64,000 bases of DNA, taken from positions 11,237 through 75,236 of the forward strand of contig JADJNA010000019.1 in NCBI GenBank assembly GCA_016709305.1. The letters run 5' to 3'. Origin of the DNA: Candidatus Villigracilis saccharophilus (GTDB lineage: Bacteria > Chloroflexota > Anaerolineae > Anaerolineales > Villigracilaceae). This document shows positions 8,715 through 16,987 of this stretch, one piece after another (position 1 is the stretch's first letter; every line of letters begins with the position of its first letter). The notes beneath the pieces are model-generated. The model worked only from the letters and a program-made list of their open reading frames with translations. It was not told where the DNA came from and made no database searches. A program made the translations under genes and the position numbers.

Positions 8715-9461
8715 ATGGCTGAAACTCCCGCCTCGATCCCTCTCGAAAAAGTTCCCCAACACGTTGCCATGATCATGGATGGCAATGGACGTTGGGCGTT
8801 GCAGCGCGGCTTGCCGCGTTTGGCTGGTCACAAGGCTGGGACTGAGAACCTGCGCCGTGTGATCCGTGCGAGTGTTGAGTTTGGGGTTAAATATCTCACC
8901 ATCTATGCTTTTTCTACCGAGAATTGGGGACGCCCACCCGAAGAAGTAAAGGGGTTGATGTATATTCTTGAAGATGTCATAGACCGTGAGTTAAATGAAT
9001 TGCATAAAGAAGGCGTGCAGTTGCGTCATATTGGCCGTCTGGAAAGACTTGCTCCTTCTCTTCAGGAAAAAGTTCTTGATGCGATTGATGTCACAAAGAA
9101 TAATGACCGTTTGGTTTTGAATATTGCCTTCAATTATGGCGGGCGTGATGAGATCGTTCAAGCCATTCAACGCATGATGAAGGATGGAGTGCCTCCTGAA
9201 AAAGTAACAGATGAACTGGTTGGCAAATATTTATATACCGCCGGCGTTCCAGATCCTGACCTTATCATCCGTACTTCAGGTGAGCTGCGTGTGAGTAATT
9301 TCCTGATCTGGCAGGCTGCGTATTCAGAATGGTATATAACGCCAACTTTCTGGCCGGACTTTAACAAGGAAGAATATCGTCAGGCATTGGAATCTTTTTC
9401 CCAGCGTGACAGGCGTTTTGGGAAGGTATCATCGGGAGAATTACAGGAATCCAATGCGTAA
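8715..9461 (+). CDS. uppS: Isoprenyl transferase (undecaprenyl diphosphate synthase)
   Basis: This cis-prenyltransferase extends farnesyl diphosphate with isopentenyl diphosphate to make the C55 lipid carrier for cell-wall and glycan synthesis. The catalytic-Asp block HVAMIMDGNGRWA (Asp about residue 22), the AFSTENWGRP segment, NIAFNYGGRDEI and RTSGELRVSNFLIWQ are all present. The length of 248 residues is standard. It overlaps the start of cdsA by eight bases, implying translational coupling. Confidence 0.97.
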   Translation: MAETPASIPLEKVPQHVAMIMDGNGRWALQRGLPRLAGHKAGTENLRRVIRASVEFGVKYLTIYAFSTENWGRPPEEVKGLMYILEDVIDRELNELHKEGVQLRHIGRLERLAPSLQEKVLDAIDVTKNNDRLVLNIAFNYGGRDEIVQAIQRMMKDGVPPEKVTDELVGKYLYTAGVPDPDLIIRTSGELRVSNFLIWQAAYSEWYITPTFWPDFNKEEYRQALESFSQRDRRFGKVSSGELQESNA

Positions 9462-10266
9462 AAGACTGATTACAGCTCTTGGACTTGCTTTAATCGGGGT
9501 GCCTGCCATCGTCTTTGGCGGCATCTTTTATTATTTGTTGATGGGCACATTTCTGCTTGGTGCGGCTTGGGAATATGTTCATCTTTTTAGAGCGGTGAAA
9601 TTTGAACCGCAGATGCATATTACTGTGGGAGGCGTTGCGCTTGTAACCATCATGCGCGCGTTCTTCCCCGGGTTCGCACAGCCTGTATTTGCAGCGATCA
9701 TCCTTGTCGCAATGGCATATCACCTGGTTAGTTATGAGCGCGGACGCGACCAGTCCGCGCTTGATTTTTGTATGACCATTGGCGGGGTTACATATATCGG
9801 CTGGATTGGTTCCTACTTGTTTGAGCTGCGGAATCTTCCAGAAGGCGGTTGGTGGTTTATGCTGGTGATGTTCTGCGTCTGGGCGGGGGATTCGGGCGCG
9901 TATTCCATTGGCAGGGCATACGGCAAACATAAAATGGCGCCGCGTCTCAGCCCCAAGAAAAGCTGGGAAGGTTACGCTGCCAGTGTTTTCACTGGGATGG
10001 TGACTGGCGGATTCTATGTCTGGGTGTTCAAGACATTTGGAAGCCTGACGAGTGACATTACCATCTGGCAGGGTGCGATCATGGGATTTTTGCTCGGAAC
10101 CCTTCCGCCTTTTGGCGATCTCGGCGAAAGCATGTTCAAGCGCCAGTCAGGCATCAAAGACTCTAGCGATATTATCCCCGGGCATGGTGGTTTTTTCGAC
10201 CGCATCGACTCGTGGTTATGGGGTGCGGTGATAGGTTATTATTTCCTGGTCTGGTTCATTATATAA
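9454..10266 (+). CDS. cdsA: Phosphatidate cytidylyltransferase
   Basis: This integral membrane enzyme makes CDP-diacylglycerol from phosphatidate and CTP, the branch point of phospholipid synthesis. The product of about 270 residues has several hydrophobic segments and the C-terminal CDP-DAG synthase signature (SPKKSWEG followed by GDLGESMFKRQSGIKDSSD and PGHGGFFDRIDS). The frame is open from 9406, but ATG 9454 is chosen because it gives the normal N-terminus (MRKRLITALG) and an eight-base overlap with uppS. Confidence 0.95.
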   Translation: MRKRLITALGLALIGVPAIVFGGIFYYLLMGTFLLGAAWEYVHLFRAVKFEPQMHITVGGVALVTIMRAFFPGFAQPVFAAIILVAMAYHLVSYERGRDQSALDFCMTIGGVTYIGWIGSYLFELRNLPEGGWWFMLVMFCVWAGDSGAYSIGRAYGKHKMAPRLSPKKSWEGYAASVFTGMVTGGFYVWVFKTFGSLTSDITIWQGAIMGFLLGTLPPFGDLGESMFKRQSGIKDSSDIIPGHGGFFDRIDSWLWGAVIGYYFLVWFII

Positions 10267-10279
10267 ATTTGGAGGCATC

Positions 10280-11272
10280 ATGAGTGTTCTTGGCGCTACC
10301 CCTACTCGAAACCTTGCGCTTGAACTTGCGCGTGTCACAGAAGCCGCGGCGATGCTGGCTGGCCGCTATATGGGACGAGGTGATAAAGAAGGGGCTGATC
10401 AGGCCGCGGTCAATGCGATGCGCCTTGTCCTCGGAACTGTGGACATGAATGGGGTCATCGTCATCGGTGAGGGAGAGAAGGATAAGGCTCCGATGTTATT
10501 TAATGGCGAGAAAGTGGGCAACGGTTCACAGCCTGACGTGGATGTTGCTGTGGACCCAATTGACGGGACCCGCCCTTTGGCATTTGGCCGTTCAAATTCG
10601 CTCGCAATGGTGGCTGTTGCCCCGCGCGGGACAATGTTCAACCCCGGTCCGTTTTTATATATGAACAAGATCGCGGTGGGACCCGAAGCCAAAGGCAAAA
10701 TTGATATTGAAAAATCGATCACGGAAAATCTTATGGCGATCGCCAGGGCAAAAGGCAGGGCGGTGGAAGACCTGACCACCATCATCCTTGACCGTCCGCG
10801 CCATGACGATATGATCGCTGAAATTCGCAAAGCCGGCGCACGTATCCGTGAAATTCCTGATGGCGATGTTGCCGCCGCCTTGATGACTGCTCAGCCTGAC
10901 TCGGGCGTGGATGTTCTCTTCGGCATCGGCGGCACCCCTGAAGGTGTGATCACAGCATGCGCGCTGCGCGCAATGGGCGGCGAGATCCAGGGCAAATTAT
11001 TTGCTCGTGACGAGGACGAACTACAGCGCGGACGTGAGGCGGGTTATGACTTTGATAAGATATTAACCATGAATGACCTGGTTTCCTCAGAAGATGTCTT
11101 CTTTGCGACCACAGGCATCACCGATGGTGAATTGCTTAAAGGTGTGCGCTACTATGGAAATCATATTACAACCGAAAGCCTTGTCGTGCGCGGCTTGACA
11201 GGCACCATTCGCCGCATCCATGCTACTCATAGTACAGATAAGTTGGATAACCTAAGTTCGATCCATTATTAA
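10280..11272 (+). CDS. glpX: Fructose-1,6-bisphosphatase, class II
   Basis: The 330-residue product matches GlpX-type FBPases, which hydrolyse fructose-1,6-bisphosphate in gluconeogenesis. Metal and substrate blocks seen include IGEGEKDKAPML, the DVAVDPIDGTRPLAFGR segment and GIGGTPEGVITACALRAMGG. The start is ATG 10280 with GGAGG seven bases upstream. It follows cdsA by 13 bp and could be the last gene of the uppS-cdsA transcript. The next feature is the tRNA-Asn promoter. Confidence 0.96.
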   Translation: MSVLGATPTRNLALELARVTEAAAMLAGRYMGRGDKEGADQAAVNAMRLVLGTVDMNGVIVIGEGEKDKAPMLFNGEKVGNGSQPDVDVAVDPIDGTRPLAFGRSNSLAMVAVAPRGTMFNPGPFLYMNKIAVGPEAKGKIDIEKSITENLMAIARAKGRAVEDLTTIILDRPRHDDMIAEIRKAGARIREIPDGDVAAALMTAQPDSGVDVLFGIGGTPEGVITACALRAMGGEIQGKLFARDEDELQRGREAGYDFDKILTMNDLVSSEDVFFATTGITDGELLKGVRYYGNHITTESLVVRGLTGTIRRIHATHSTDKLDNLSSIHY

Positions 11273-11357
11273 TAATGTCATTCTGGGTGAAGCGAAGATT
11301 CTCGAATTTTTTATCAAAATATGGTTGCTTTTCATCAGAACCAACTTGATCATCTAC

Positions 11358-11386
11358 TTGACATTCCCCATGCTGGCCCTTATAAT
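11358..11386 (+). promoter_or_regulatory. Consensus sigma-70-type promoter of tRNA-Asn
   Basis: TTGACA (11358-11363) and TATAAT (11381-11386) are both perfect and are separated by 17 bp, 11 bases ahead of the tRNA 5' end. Confidence 0.9.
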
Positions 11387-11397
11387 GTCGGTCGCCT

Positions 11398-11470
11398 TCC
11401 TGACTAGCTCAATCGGCAGAGCGAGCGGCTGTTAACCGCTAGGTTCTAGGTTCAAGTCCTAGGTCAGGAG
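11398..11470 (+). tRNA. tRNA-Asn (GTT)
   Basis: A full cloverleaf can be drawn. The acceptor stem is TCCTGAC (11398-11404) with GTCAGGA (11463-11469) and a G discriminator. The D-arm contains AGCTCAATCGGCAGAGC. The anticodon stem AGCGG/CCGCT encloses CTGTTAA with GTT at 11431-11433. The T-arm contains GGTTCAAGTCC. The genome continues CC but the third base is T, so CCA is not fully encoded. Its 3' half is partly repeated at 12402. Confidence 0.97.
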
Positions 11471-11479
11471 CCTTTCACA

Positions 11480-11523
11480 AAATGAATTTGCCTTTAGCTT
11501 TTCGGCTAGAGGCAAATTCATTT
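11480..11523 (+). terminator. Terminator after tRNA-Asn
   Basis: A near-perfect 19-bp stem (11480-11498 with 11505-11523) with a small loop, ten bases after the tRNA. Its poly-U is minimal. Confidence 0.7.
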
Positions 11524-11682
11524 AATAATCCCATATAAGTGTACCTGTCTCATCTCCGTTTTTTAGTAAAAAGTTTGGTTTAATGATAAGATTTCAAAAT
11601 TAGGTCGTTGAAAATAATTTACTTTGACCACTTGACCAAGTCAATGTGGTTTTGATTTTCTTATGAAGGATGAAATATTCCG

Positions 11683-12387
11683 ATGAAAGATTATTATGAA
11701 ATTTTTGAAATAGCGTCAGATGCACCTCAAGATGCTATTAAAGAACAATATCGTTTTCTTGTTCATGCGTGGCATCCTGATAAATTTCAAAACCCCGCTC
11801 AAAAGTTAAAAGCCGAAGATAAGATAAAAGAAATAAATGCCGCATATGTGATCCTTGGTGATCCAGCCAAACGCACAGAATATGATATTCAGGCTGGTTA
11901 TTCAACATCCAATCTTCAACAAAATTACAATCAACCGACAACTCAGGACGGATATGAAGATGACCAACGACAGAAAGATAAAACCGCAAAGCACCCTGAA
12001 AAAGTACGGTGGCGGAAAAAGCGTGAAAATATTGATGGTGAGGAAGATATTAAAAGTCAAAGGATAGGACAATTGGATCAAGAAATTTTATTGGTAAATG
12101 AAGAAATAAGCAAAATAAGTAAAGACTTGCCCCAACTTCCCCCGTCAATAATGGCTATTTCATTCTCTCTCGGCAGCCTTTTTATTTTTATGATTGCCAT
12201 GACTCAAAGTATTGTTTCTCTTTTTTATATCGGTGGATTTTCACTAATTGCTGGAATATATCTTTTCAATGAACGTGCAAAATTCTATAAAAAAAATTAC
12301 AAACCCATATTTGATGAAGTTGAAAAACGAAAACAACATTTGCAACTGCTGGTTCAGGAAAGACGCTACTTACTGAGTGTCTCATAG
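11683..12387 (+). CDS. Membrane-anchored J-domain protein
   Basis: The first 65 residues form a J domain (DYYEIFEIASDAPQDAIKEQY, then HPD in HAWHPDKF at about residues 30-37), the part that stimulates Hsp70 ATPase. A hydrophilic lysine/glutamine-rich region follows, then two adjacent hydrophobic segments (about 150-190) and a charged coiled-coil-like C-terminus. There are no Gly/Phe or zinc-finger regions, so this is not DnaJ itself. The gene is visibly more AT-rich than its neighbours and is the only gene between tRNA-Asn and the partial tRNA copy, suggesting acquisition by transfer. Client and function are unknown. Confidence 0.8.
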   Translation: MKDYYEIFEIASDAPQDAIKEQYRFLVHAWHPDKFQNPAQKLKAEDKIKEINAAYVILGDPAKRTEYDIQAGYSTSNLQQNYNQPTTQDGYEDDQRQKDKTAKHPEKVRWRKKRENIDGEEDIKSQRIGQLDQEILLVNEEISKISKDLPQLPPSIMAISFSLGSLFIFMIAMTQSIVSLFYIGGFSLIAGIYLFNERAKFYKKNYKPIFDEVEKRKQHLQLLVQERRYLLSVS

Positions 12388-12401
12388 ACTGAAATCAAAT
12401 A

Positions 12402-12436
12402 CCGCCAAGTTCTAGGTTCAAGTCTAGGCAGGTGTC
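12402..12436 (+). repeat. Partial direct copy of the tRNA-Asn 3' half (att-like)
   Basis: This stretch matches tRNA-Asn from the anticodon stem through the 3' end, with 16 identical bases (GTTCTAGGTTCAAGTC; 12409-12424 against 11443-11458) and small indels in the acceptor part. It cannot fold into a tRNA. Its distance of about 0.95 kb and direct orientation fit a degenerate attachment site of an integrated element. Confidence 0.7.
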
Positions 12437-12438
12437 AA

Positions 12439-12477
12439 AAAGACCTCCAGGTTTATGGCCTGGAGGTCTTTGCTTTT
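12439..12477. terminator. Bidirectional terminator
   Basis: The 13-bp perfect stem AAAGACCTCCAGG (12439-12451) pairs with 12459-12471 and is followed by a T-rich tail. It serves the J-domain gene and, in the other direction, the SH3 lipoprotein gene. Confidence 0.88.
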
Positions 12478-12506
12478 TTATATTCTGCGAGGTCAGTGGA
12501 TAAGTT

Positions 12507-13304
12507 TTATCTCCCAGGCCAGGGGATTTCAGCCGGTCCTGCGTAGCCATGTTTATCCTGCACATACACACGTCCATGGGAGGCGGATGTGCAGCCTGCT
12601 TCGTCCACGAAGGTGATCAGTGGATAATTTGAAACCAGTGGTTCAAAGAGTATCTGGCCGTCTTCACAGCGCCAGACCTCGATGATGTATTGGAACATGT
12701 CCGCGTCTTCATAATCGCCAGGGCTGACCGGGATATGGATCCAGTCCACGGTGATCTTATCAGCCTCTTTGCGGACCGCATTTAAGATCGTGGTGCGTAC
12801 ATAATACGGCGAAACTGGCAATTTGTAACCATCTTCAGCGGGGTACATGATTTTCAGAAGCTGCTGATCACCTGAAATGTCCAGGAATTTCGAATGCACC
12901 CAGCATCGCTGCGGTCCATTGTTAATCAATAGCCAGCTATTTCCATCTGTGCGCCCGATCAACTCTATGACAGCGCCTTTCTTTAGCGCGAATAAATATA
13001 AATACTCTGACCCAGGTCCATAACGACAGCTTAACAGATCCGCCGTGACGGTGGCTCTCAGGCTATCCACTGTGGGAATGGCTGTGGCACTACTGGTGGC
13101 TGTAGGAGTCTCTATATGTGGGGGGGTATATGTTTCAGTGGGCGGCGCGGATGTGGAAGTCAGCGGAGGACTGGTTGAAGTTACAGGAAGGGGTTGAGGC
13201 TGAGATTCAATATTTACAGCGGTTACAGCAGCAGGAGAGCAGGCGGTTAGAAAAAAGAACAGGCTGAATATGGTTTGAGTACATTTTTTTATTTTCAAAC
13301 GCAT
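12507..13304 (-). CDS. Putative lipoprotein with SH3-like domain
   Basis: The 265-residue product has a lipoprotein signal with lipobox FFLTACSP, a Thr/Pro/Ser-rich linker up to about residue 75, and a bacterial SH3-like segment (about 85-145: LSCRYGPGSEYLYL, then GAVIELIGR, WLLIN and CWVHSKFL). The C-terminal 110 residues are unassigned and contain cysteines in CEDG and AGCTSAS. It is likely anchored outside the membrane; SH3b domains often bind cell-envelope polymers. The ATG at 13304 follows GGAGA. It lies directly downstream of the degraded gene remnant at 13305. Confidence 0.75.
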   Translation of the reverse strand: MRLKIKKCTQTIFSLFFFLTACSPAAVTAVNIESQPQPLPVTSTSPPLTSTSAPPTETYTPPHIETPTATSSATAIPTVDSLRATVTADLLSCRYGPGSEYLYLFALKKGAVIELIGRTDGNSWLLINNGPQRCWVHSKFLDISGDQQLLKIMYPAEDGYKLPVSPYYVRTTILNAVRKEADKITVDWIHIPVSPGDYEDADMFQYIIEVWRCEDGQILFEPLVSNYPLITFVDEAGCTSASHGRVYVQDKHGYAGPAEIPWPGR

Positions 13305-13690
13305 TTAAGTGTTTCTCCATTCCATGAATTTTATCTCTTCAATGTCGTTGATCGGCAGCAGGGTAACTTATCCTTGCGGCCATCGCGCCTGTAAATTATA
13401 TAAAGTGCATTTTTCGGGTCGCGCGCCTTTGCAACAAGCTCAACTTTTTTATTCACCAATGCCAGGCCAGCAGGTCAAGTCGTTTGACAAGATATAAGTG
13501 GATTCCTTCTCAAACGCGATGATATTTGCCTTGCCAAACAGCCAGCGACTTTACTGCGCACATTTTGGGATTCCACCCAAACATAATCCAACCGAGCGTT
13601 CAAATCGTGCCTAACAATGCGTTTTGCGCTCTTCACTACAACTTTGAATTGCTTATCTTCTTTTTCAACAAGATAATCCCAATGGCCGTC
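13305..13690 (-). pseudogene. Frameshifted remnant of an unknown conserved protein
   Basis: No single frame is open, but joining frames gives a coherent protein. It begins HWDYLVEKEDKQFKVVVKSA, continues with YVWVESQNVRSKV, then GWLFGKANIIAFEKES, then LVNKKVELVAKARDPKNALY, and ends LPINDIEEIKFMEWRNT with stop TAA at 13307-13305. At least three single-base shifts are needed. The DYLV-to-VKSAKR and GWLFGKANIIAFE pattern recalls hypothetical proteins of phages and restriction loci, but I cannot name the family. It abuts the truncated methyltransferase piece, suggesting a deletion that fused two genes. Confidence 0.5.
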
Positions 13691-13791
13691 AGTTCGGCGC
13701 CAACGCTTTGCTGACCGCCTTTGTTCTTGTCGGGAGGAATGTTCAAGCAAAAGCGCCCGTCCTCTTTTACCCATTCAAAACAGCGCGACAT
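13678..13791 (-). pseudogene. DNA methyltransferase, internal fragment beyond the IS element
   Basis: This segment reads MSRCFEWVKEDGRFCLNI followed by PPDKNKGGQQSVGAELTAIG, the part that follows the catalytic TSPPY motif in beta-class N4-cytosine/N6-adenine methyltransferases. It is in frame with the 5' fragment at 15025-15264 once the IS element is removed. The C-terminal half of the enzyme, including the SAM-binding DPF motif, is missing, so the gene is dead regardless of the insertion. Confidence 0.7.
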
Positions 13792-15024
13792 TCATCGAGA
13801 CCTCGGCAAGAAACTCCCTGCTTTAGCAGTGGAGAGGGATAGCCGCTGGCGATGTACATTCGTTAGAGCAGTTTCAATATATTGAAGATGTGGTATAATC
13901 ACGCCATGAAATTGATCGCTCAAATAAAACTCCTGCCTACGCCTGAACAAACGCAAGCCCTTCGTAAAACTCTTGAGGTTGCAAACGCCGCCTGCAATTA
14001 CATCAGCGAACAGGCGTGGGGTAGTCAGACATTCAAACAATTTCCAATCCACAAACTTACGTATTACGATGTCAAGGAAATGTTTGGCTTGACCGCACAG
14101 GTGGTTGTTCGTTGCATCTCGAAAGTTGCAGATGCTTATAAGCTGGATAGAAAAGTCAAGCGTACTTTCAAGCCGCATGGCGCGATTGCTTTTGATGACC
14201 GTATCCTGACCTACAAACTGGACAGGATGGAGTTGAGCATCTGGACAGTAGGGGCAGACAAAAGATGTCCTTTGCCTGCGGAAAACGCCAGCTTGAATTG
14301 CTCAAAGGCCAGCATGGGGAAAGCGACTTGTGTCTGGTCAAAGGCAAGTTTTACCTGATGGTTGTCTGCGAGGTGGAGACACCCAAGCCAATTGACGTGG
14401 AAGGGGTGTTGGGGGTTGATCTGGGTCTTGTCCAGATCGCCGCAACTTCGGACGGTGGCGGGTTCAGCGGCGCGGCGATCGAAGATAACCGCCGAAAGTT
14501 TGGACATCGCAGAAGCAATTTGCAAAAGAAACAGACCAAATCCGCCACACGAAAACTCAAGAAAATATCTGGTGTTCAATCCCGTTTTCAAAAAACAACC
14601 AACCATAGAATTAGCAAAATTCTCGTAAAGATTGCGTATGACACTCATCGAGCGATTGCCCTTGAAGAATTGGGCGGTATCCGTGAGGCTCCCGTAAAAG
14701 GACGCAAGCAGAGAGCGAGACATGCGAATTGGTCGTTCTACCAACTGAGGCAGTACATCGTTTACAAAGCCGAGCGCGTGGGGGTTCCTGTGATCTTCGT
14801 TGATCCAAGAAACACCTCGCGCACCTGCCCCGAATGTGGTTGTGTTGATAAAGCCAATCGTAAGTCTCAATCTGTTTTCCTTTGTACCGCTTGCAACTTC
14901 TCTGGCAATGCGGACATAGTAGCGGCTGTGAATATCGCAGTCAGGGCAGAAGTAAACCTGCCAATGGTCTCGAACCTTCGGGTTCAGGGACAAAGCCCCC
15001 TGCTTTAGCTGTGGGGTTCGTTTA
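13792..15024 (+). mobile_element. tnpB-only IS200/IS605-family element
   Basis: The ends are inferred by restoring the methyltransferase frame: CAT at 13789-13791 on the left joins CAT at 15025-15027 on the right to give an in-frame Lys-Met-Met-Ser. No target duplication is seen, as expected for this family. Subterminal short hairpin sequences occur at both ends: CTGCTTTAGCAG at about 13817, and CCCCTGCTTTAGCTGTGGGG at about 14997-15016. No tnpA is present, so mobility would need TnpA in trans. The right end after tnpB is where an omega-type guide RNA would be expected. Confidence 0.8.
13906..15008 (+). pseudogene. tnpB: TnpB RNA-guided nuclease gene, split by a frameshift
   Basis: Two overlapping frames (13906-14358 and 14265-15008) together give a TnpB of about 367 residues. 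The break lies near the GGGG at 14251-14254, and one extra G would restore the frame. The N-terminal part (MKLIAQIKLLPTPEQTQAL) is typical. The C-terminal part has the RuvC Asp in GVDLGLVQIAA, the Glu in ALEELGG, a zinc-finger pair CPEC/CTAC and the last Asp in GNADIVAAVNIA, so catalytic residues are intact. A TATAAT lies six bases before ATG 13906. Whether the shift is real or a sequencing error is open. Confidence 0.8.
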
Positions 15025-15264
15025 CATTTTGCTGAACTCCAAATAGTCTGCATAAGAAACATCGTCCTTGTGCGAATTGTATTGGATATCCACATTATAG
15101 GGCGGGGATGTGACGACAAGGTCTATGCTATTCGCATCCACACCCATGGTTGATCCAGCGTCGTCTTGGATGAGCTTGAAATTATCGTTTTGAAAATAGA
15201 TTCTCGGTGTTATCAGTATGAGACTTGGATACAAAAAGGCTCTGATGATAAAAAGGTTGGTCAA
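15025..15264 (-). pseudogene. DNA methyltransferase, 5' fragment interrupted by the IS element
   Basis: The fragment contains the beta-class methyltransferase segment DLVVTSPPYNVDIQYNSHKD, where TSPPY is the catalytic motif IV, preceded by FQNDNFKLIQD. Translation would now end two codons into the IS element. The start is uncertain (TTG 15264 is the furthest). The enzyme probably belonged to a restriction-modification or orphan methylation locus; no recognisable nuclease partner survives. Confidence 0.75.
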
Positions 15265-15294
15265 ATTGTACCGTGAAATAAAAACTATGCCTCC

Positions 15295-15344
15295 TTTGAT
15301 AATAAACAGGGCCCGCTGAAAAGCGGGCCCTGTTTATTATCAAA
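15295..15344. terminator. Long perfect inverted repeat, bidirectional terminator
   Basis: A 23-bp perfect stem (15295-15317 with 15322-15344) is capped by GAAA. The core is GGGCCCGCT with AT-rich flanks, giving U-tracts in both directions. It closes the membrane protein gene at 15363 on the minus strand. Confidence 0.9.
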
Positions 15345-15362
15345 TTGAAGTTCAAAAGACAA

Positions 15363-15854
15363 TTATTGATTCGATAGCTTATTTGGGTTAAACGGGATCA
15401 ATAGCAAAAAGCCCAATGCAATAATACCCTGTCCGATAAGCACCCCTGACGCCTGCCACGGGCCAAAATAAGGGGACTGAGGAAAGGATTGTGAGCCCAT
15501 CCCGAAAATATCCGCCAAGCCTGCAAAAACTGCGATCACATAACCGGTCGCGGCCAGTCTTGATCCGATCTCAGATGTAATCGTGCGTTCCTGTCCCCAC
15601 CACAGGCTTTGTAGGCCGATATATCCACCTAGGCAAATGATGGCAAGTCCGATCAGAAAGACAATGATCTGTACAAAGCCTACAACTGGACTGCGATCCC
15701 AGCCGAACCAATCAGGTTTTGTGCCGATCGCAAAGATCACCCATCCGATCAGTGCGAGTCCGATGCTGATGCGAATACGTGGTGTGACGGGGTTATCACG
15801 TTGTGGGGAAGTTTCCACAGGTGCGGAGGCGAGTACAGGTTGATTTTTTGTCAT
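15363..15854 (-). CDS. Hypothetical four-helix membrane protein
   Basis: The 163-residue product has a hydrophilic N-terminus of about 27 residues and then four hydrophobic segments (around 29-45, 58-80, 102-118 and 134-154). No family is recognised. Its start overlaps the end of the dipeptidase gene by four bases (ATGA), so the two are translationally coupled. It is probably the last gene of that transcript, which ends at the long terminator at 15295. Confidence 0.7.
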   Translation of the reverse strand: MTKNQPVLASAPVETSPQRDNPVTPRIRISIGLALIGWVIFAIGTKPDWFGWDRSPVVGFVQIIVFLIGLAIICLGGYIGLQSLWWGQERTITSEIGSRLAATGYVIAVFAGLADIFGMGSQSFPQSPYFGPWQASGVLIGQGIIALGFLLLIPFNPNKLSNQ

Positions 15855-16942
15855 GAGGTTGGCAGATCCCTTTTCAGGCGCGTCAGCCAGTTGCCGCCGA
15901 GAATGTTCTCAATATCTTTTTCAGAATAGCCGCGTGCCTGTAATAAGGATACCAGATTTTGCAGATCGGCAATTGTATCAATTTCTGGCGGAACAGACTG
16001 TAACCCAAAACCGCCGTCGAAATCCGATCCAATACCCGCGTGGAGCGAGTCGCCTGCGATCTGGCAGATGTGATCAATGTGATCTGCAACAACCCCCAGC
16101 GGCACCTCAGCTCTGGAGTGTTTTCCAACTGTCCAGCCGACCTTCAAATATGAGTTGTAGGGGACTACTCCCACCACACCGTCGCGTTCGATGATTCCTT
16201 CAATAATGCGGTCGGAGAAATGGCGGTTTGAATCGGAGGTTGGCATCAACGCGAGACAGTTGCCGTGGGTGCCAACGATCGGTCCGCGGTACATATCCAG
16301 CGCTTCGATGGAAGCAAGTTCATCCATGTGACTGAGGTCTAGTATGAAGTTGTAATCTGCCATCGCGGATAAAAGTTCGCGGCCCTCTTTTGTGAGCGGA
16401 CCTGGTTCCTTCCAGCCGCCGCTATAGCGCGTGCCGACCCAGGCGGGGCCAATCAGGCGCAAACCTAGTTCATGCCATTCTTCCAGTTCTGATGGATTAC
16501 GGATGCCCTCTGCGCCTTCCATGAGCGCCACCATTCCGACGGGATGTCCATTCTCGCACGGGGATTGCCAATGGTCGAGGAGCAGGTTCAGGTCGCGTAC
16601 TGAGGAGATCAGGCGAAATTTATCGGGCGCGGAATCGGTCATGCGGTGGTAGGTCAATAACTGTTCTTTGTTAAGCTGATGGGCTTCGTCGAATGTCTTA
16701 TAGACCTGGGACTTATTATTGCTTGAGCTGTGACGGATTGGAGTGGCATAGATGGTCGAAAATATGACCGCCACCTGTCCGCGCTGATAATCAGGCCATC
16801 CGAGGAGCGCATCTTCATTATCTGCTACGGTTTGACTGCCAATTTCAAGCCGGCGTGTTTCTGCGGCGGAGCGCGTGTAATCGCGTCCGTATTTCAACAT
16901 GTTAAAGGCAATATCTGCGTGGGCGTCAACTATGAGTGGCAT
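15851..16942 (-). CDS. Membrane dipeptidase (peptidase M19)
   Basis: The 363-residue product matches renal-type dipeptidases, zinc hydrolases that cleave Xaa-Xaa (including D-residue) dipeptides. The N-terminal HAD motif in VDAHADIAF, the metal Glu region in VALMEGAEGIRN, the LDLSHMDE block, THGNCLAL and the final Asp block GIGSDFDGGFG are all visible. There is no signal peptide, so it should be cytoplasmic. It overlaps the downstream membrane protein by four bases. Confidence 0.93.
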   Translation of the reverse strand: MPLIVDAHADIAFNMLKYGRDYTRSAAETRRLEIGSQTVADNEDALLGWPDYQRGQVAVIFSTIYATPIRHSSSNNKSQVYKTFDEAHQLNKEQLLTYHRMTDSAPDKFRLISSVRDLNLLLDHWQSPCENGHPVGMVALMEGAEGIRNPSELEEWHELGLRLIGPAWVGTRYSGGWKEPGPLTKEGRELLSAMADYNFILDLSHMDELASIEALDMYRGPIVGTHGNCLALMPTSDSNRHFSDRIIEGIIERDGVVGVVPYNSYLKVGWTVGKHSRAEVPLGVVADHIDHICQIAGDSLHAGIGSDFDGGFGLQSVPPEIDTIADLQNLVSLLQARGYSEKDIENILGGNWLTRLKRDLPTS

Positions 16943-16953
16943 GGGGTTATTGA

Positions 16954-16977
16954 AGAGCGCACCTTTCGGTGCGCTCT
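16954..16977 (-). terminator. Hairpin downstream of the S1 gene
   Basis: A perfect 10-bp GC-rich stem with a four-base loop lies just past the S1 stop codon. The minus-strand side lacks a U-run, so it is only a probable terminator. Confidence 0.6.
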
Positions 16978-16987
16978 GGTTAATTTT

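Noticed and set aside
13475..13774. Single 99-codon minus-strand gene
   Set aside because: Its sequence changes character at internal indels; frame-joining shows it is a mixture of methyltransferase and another remnant.
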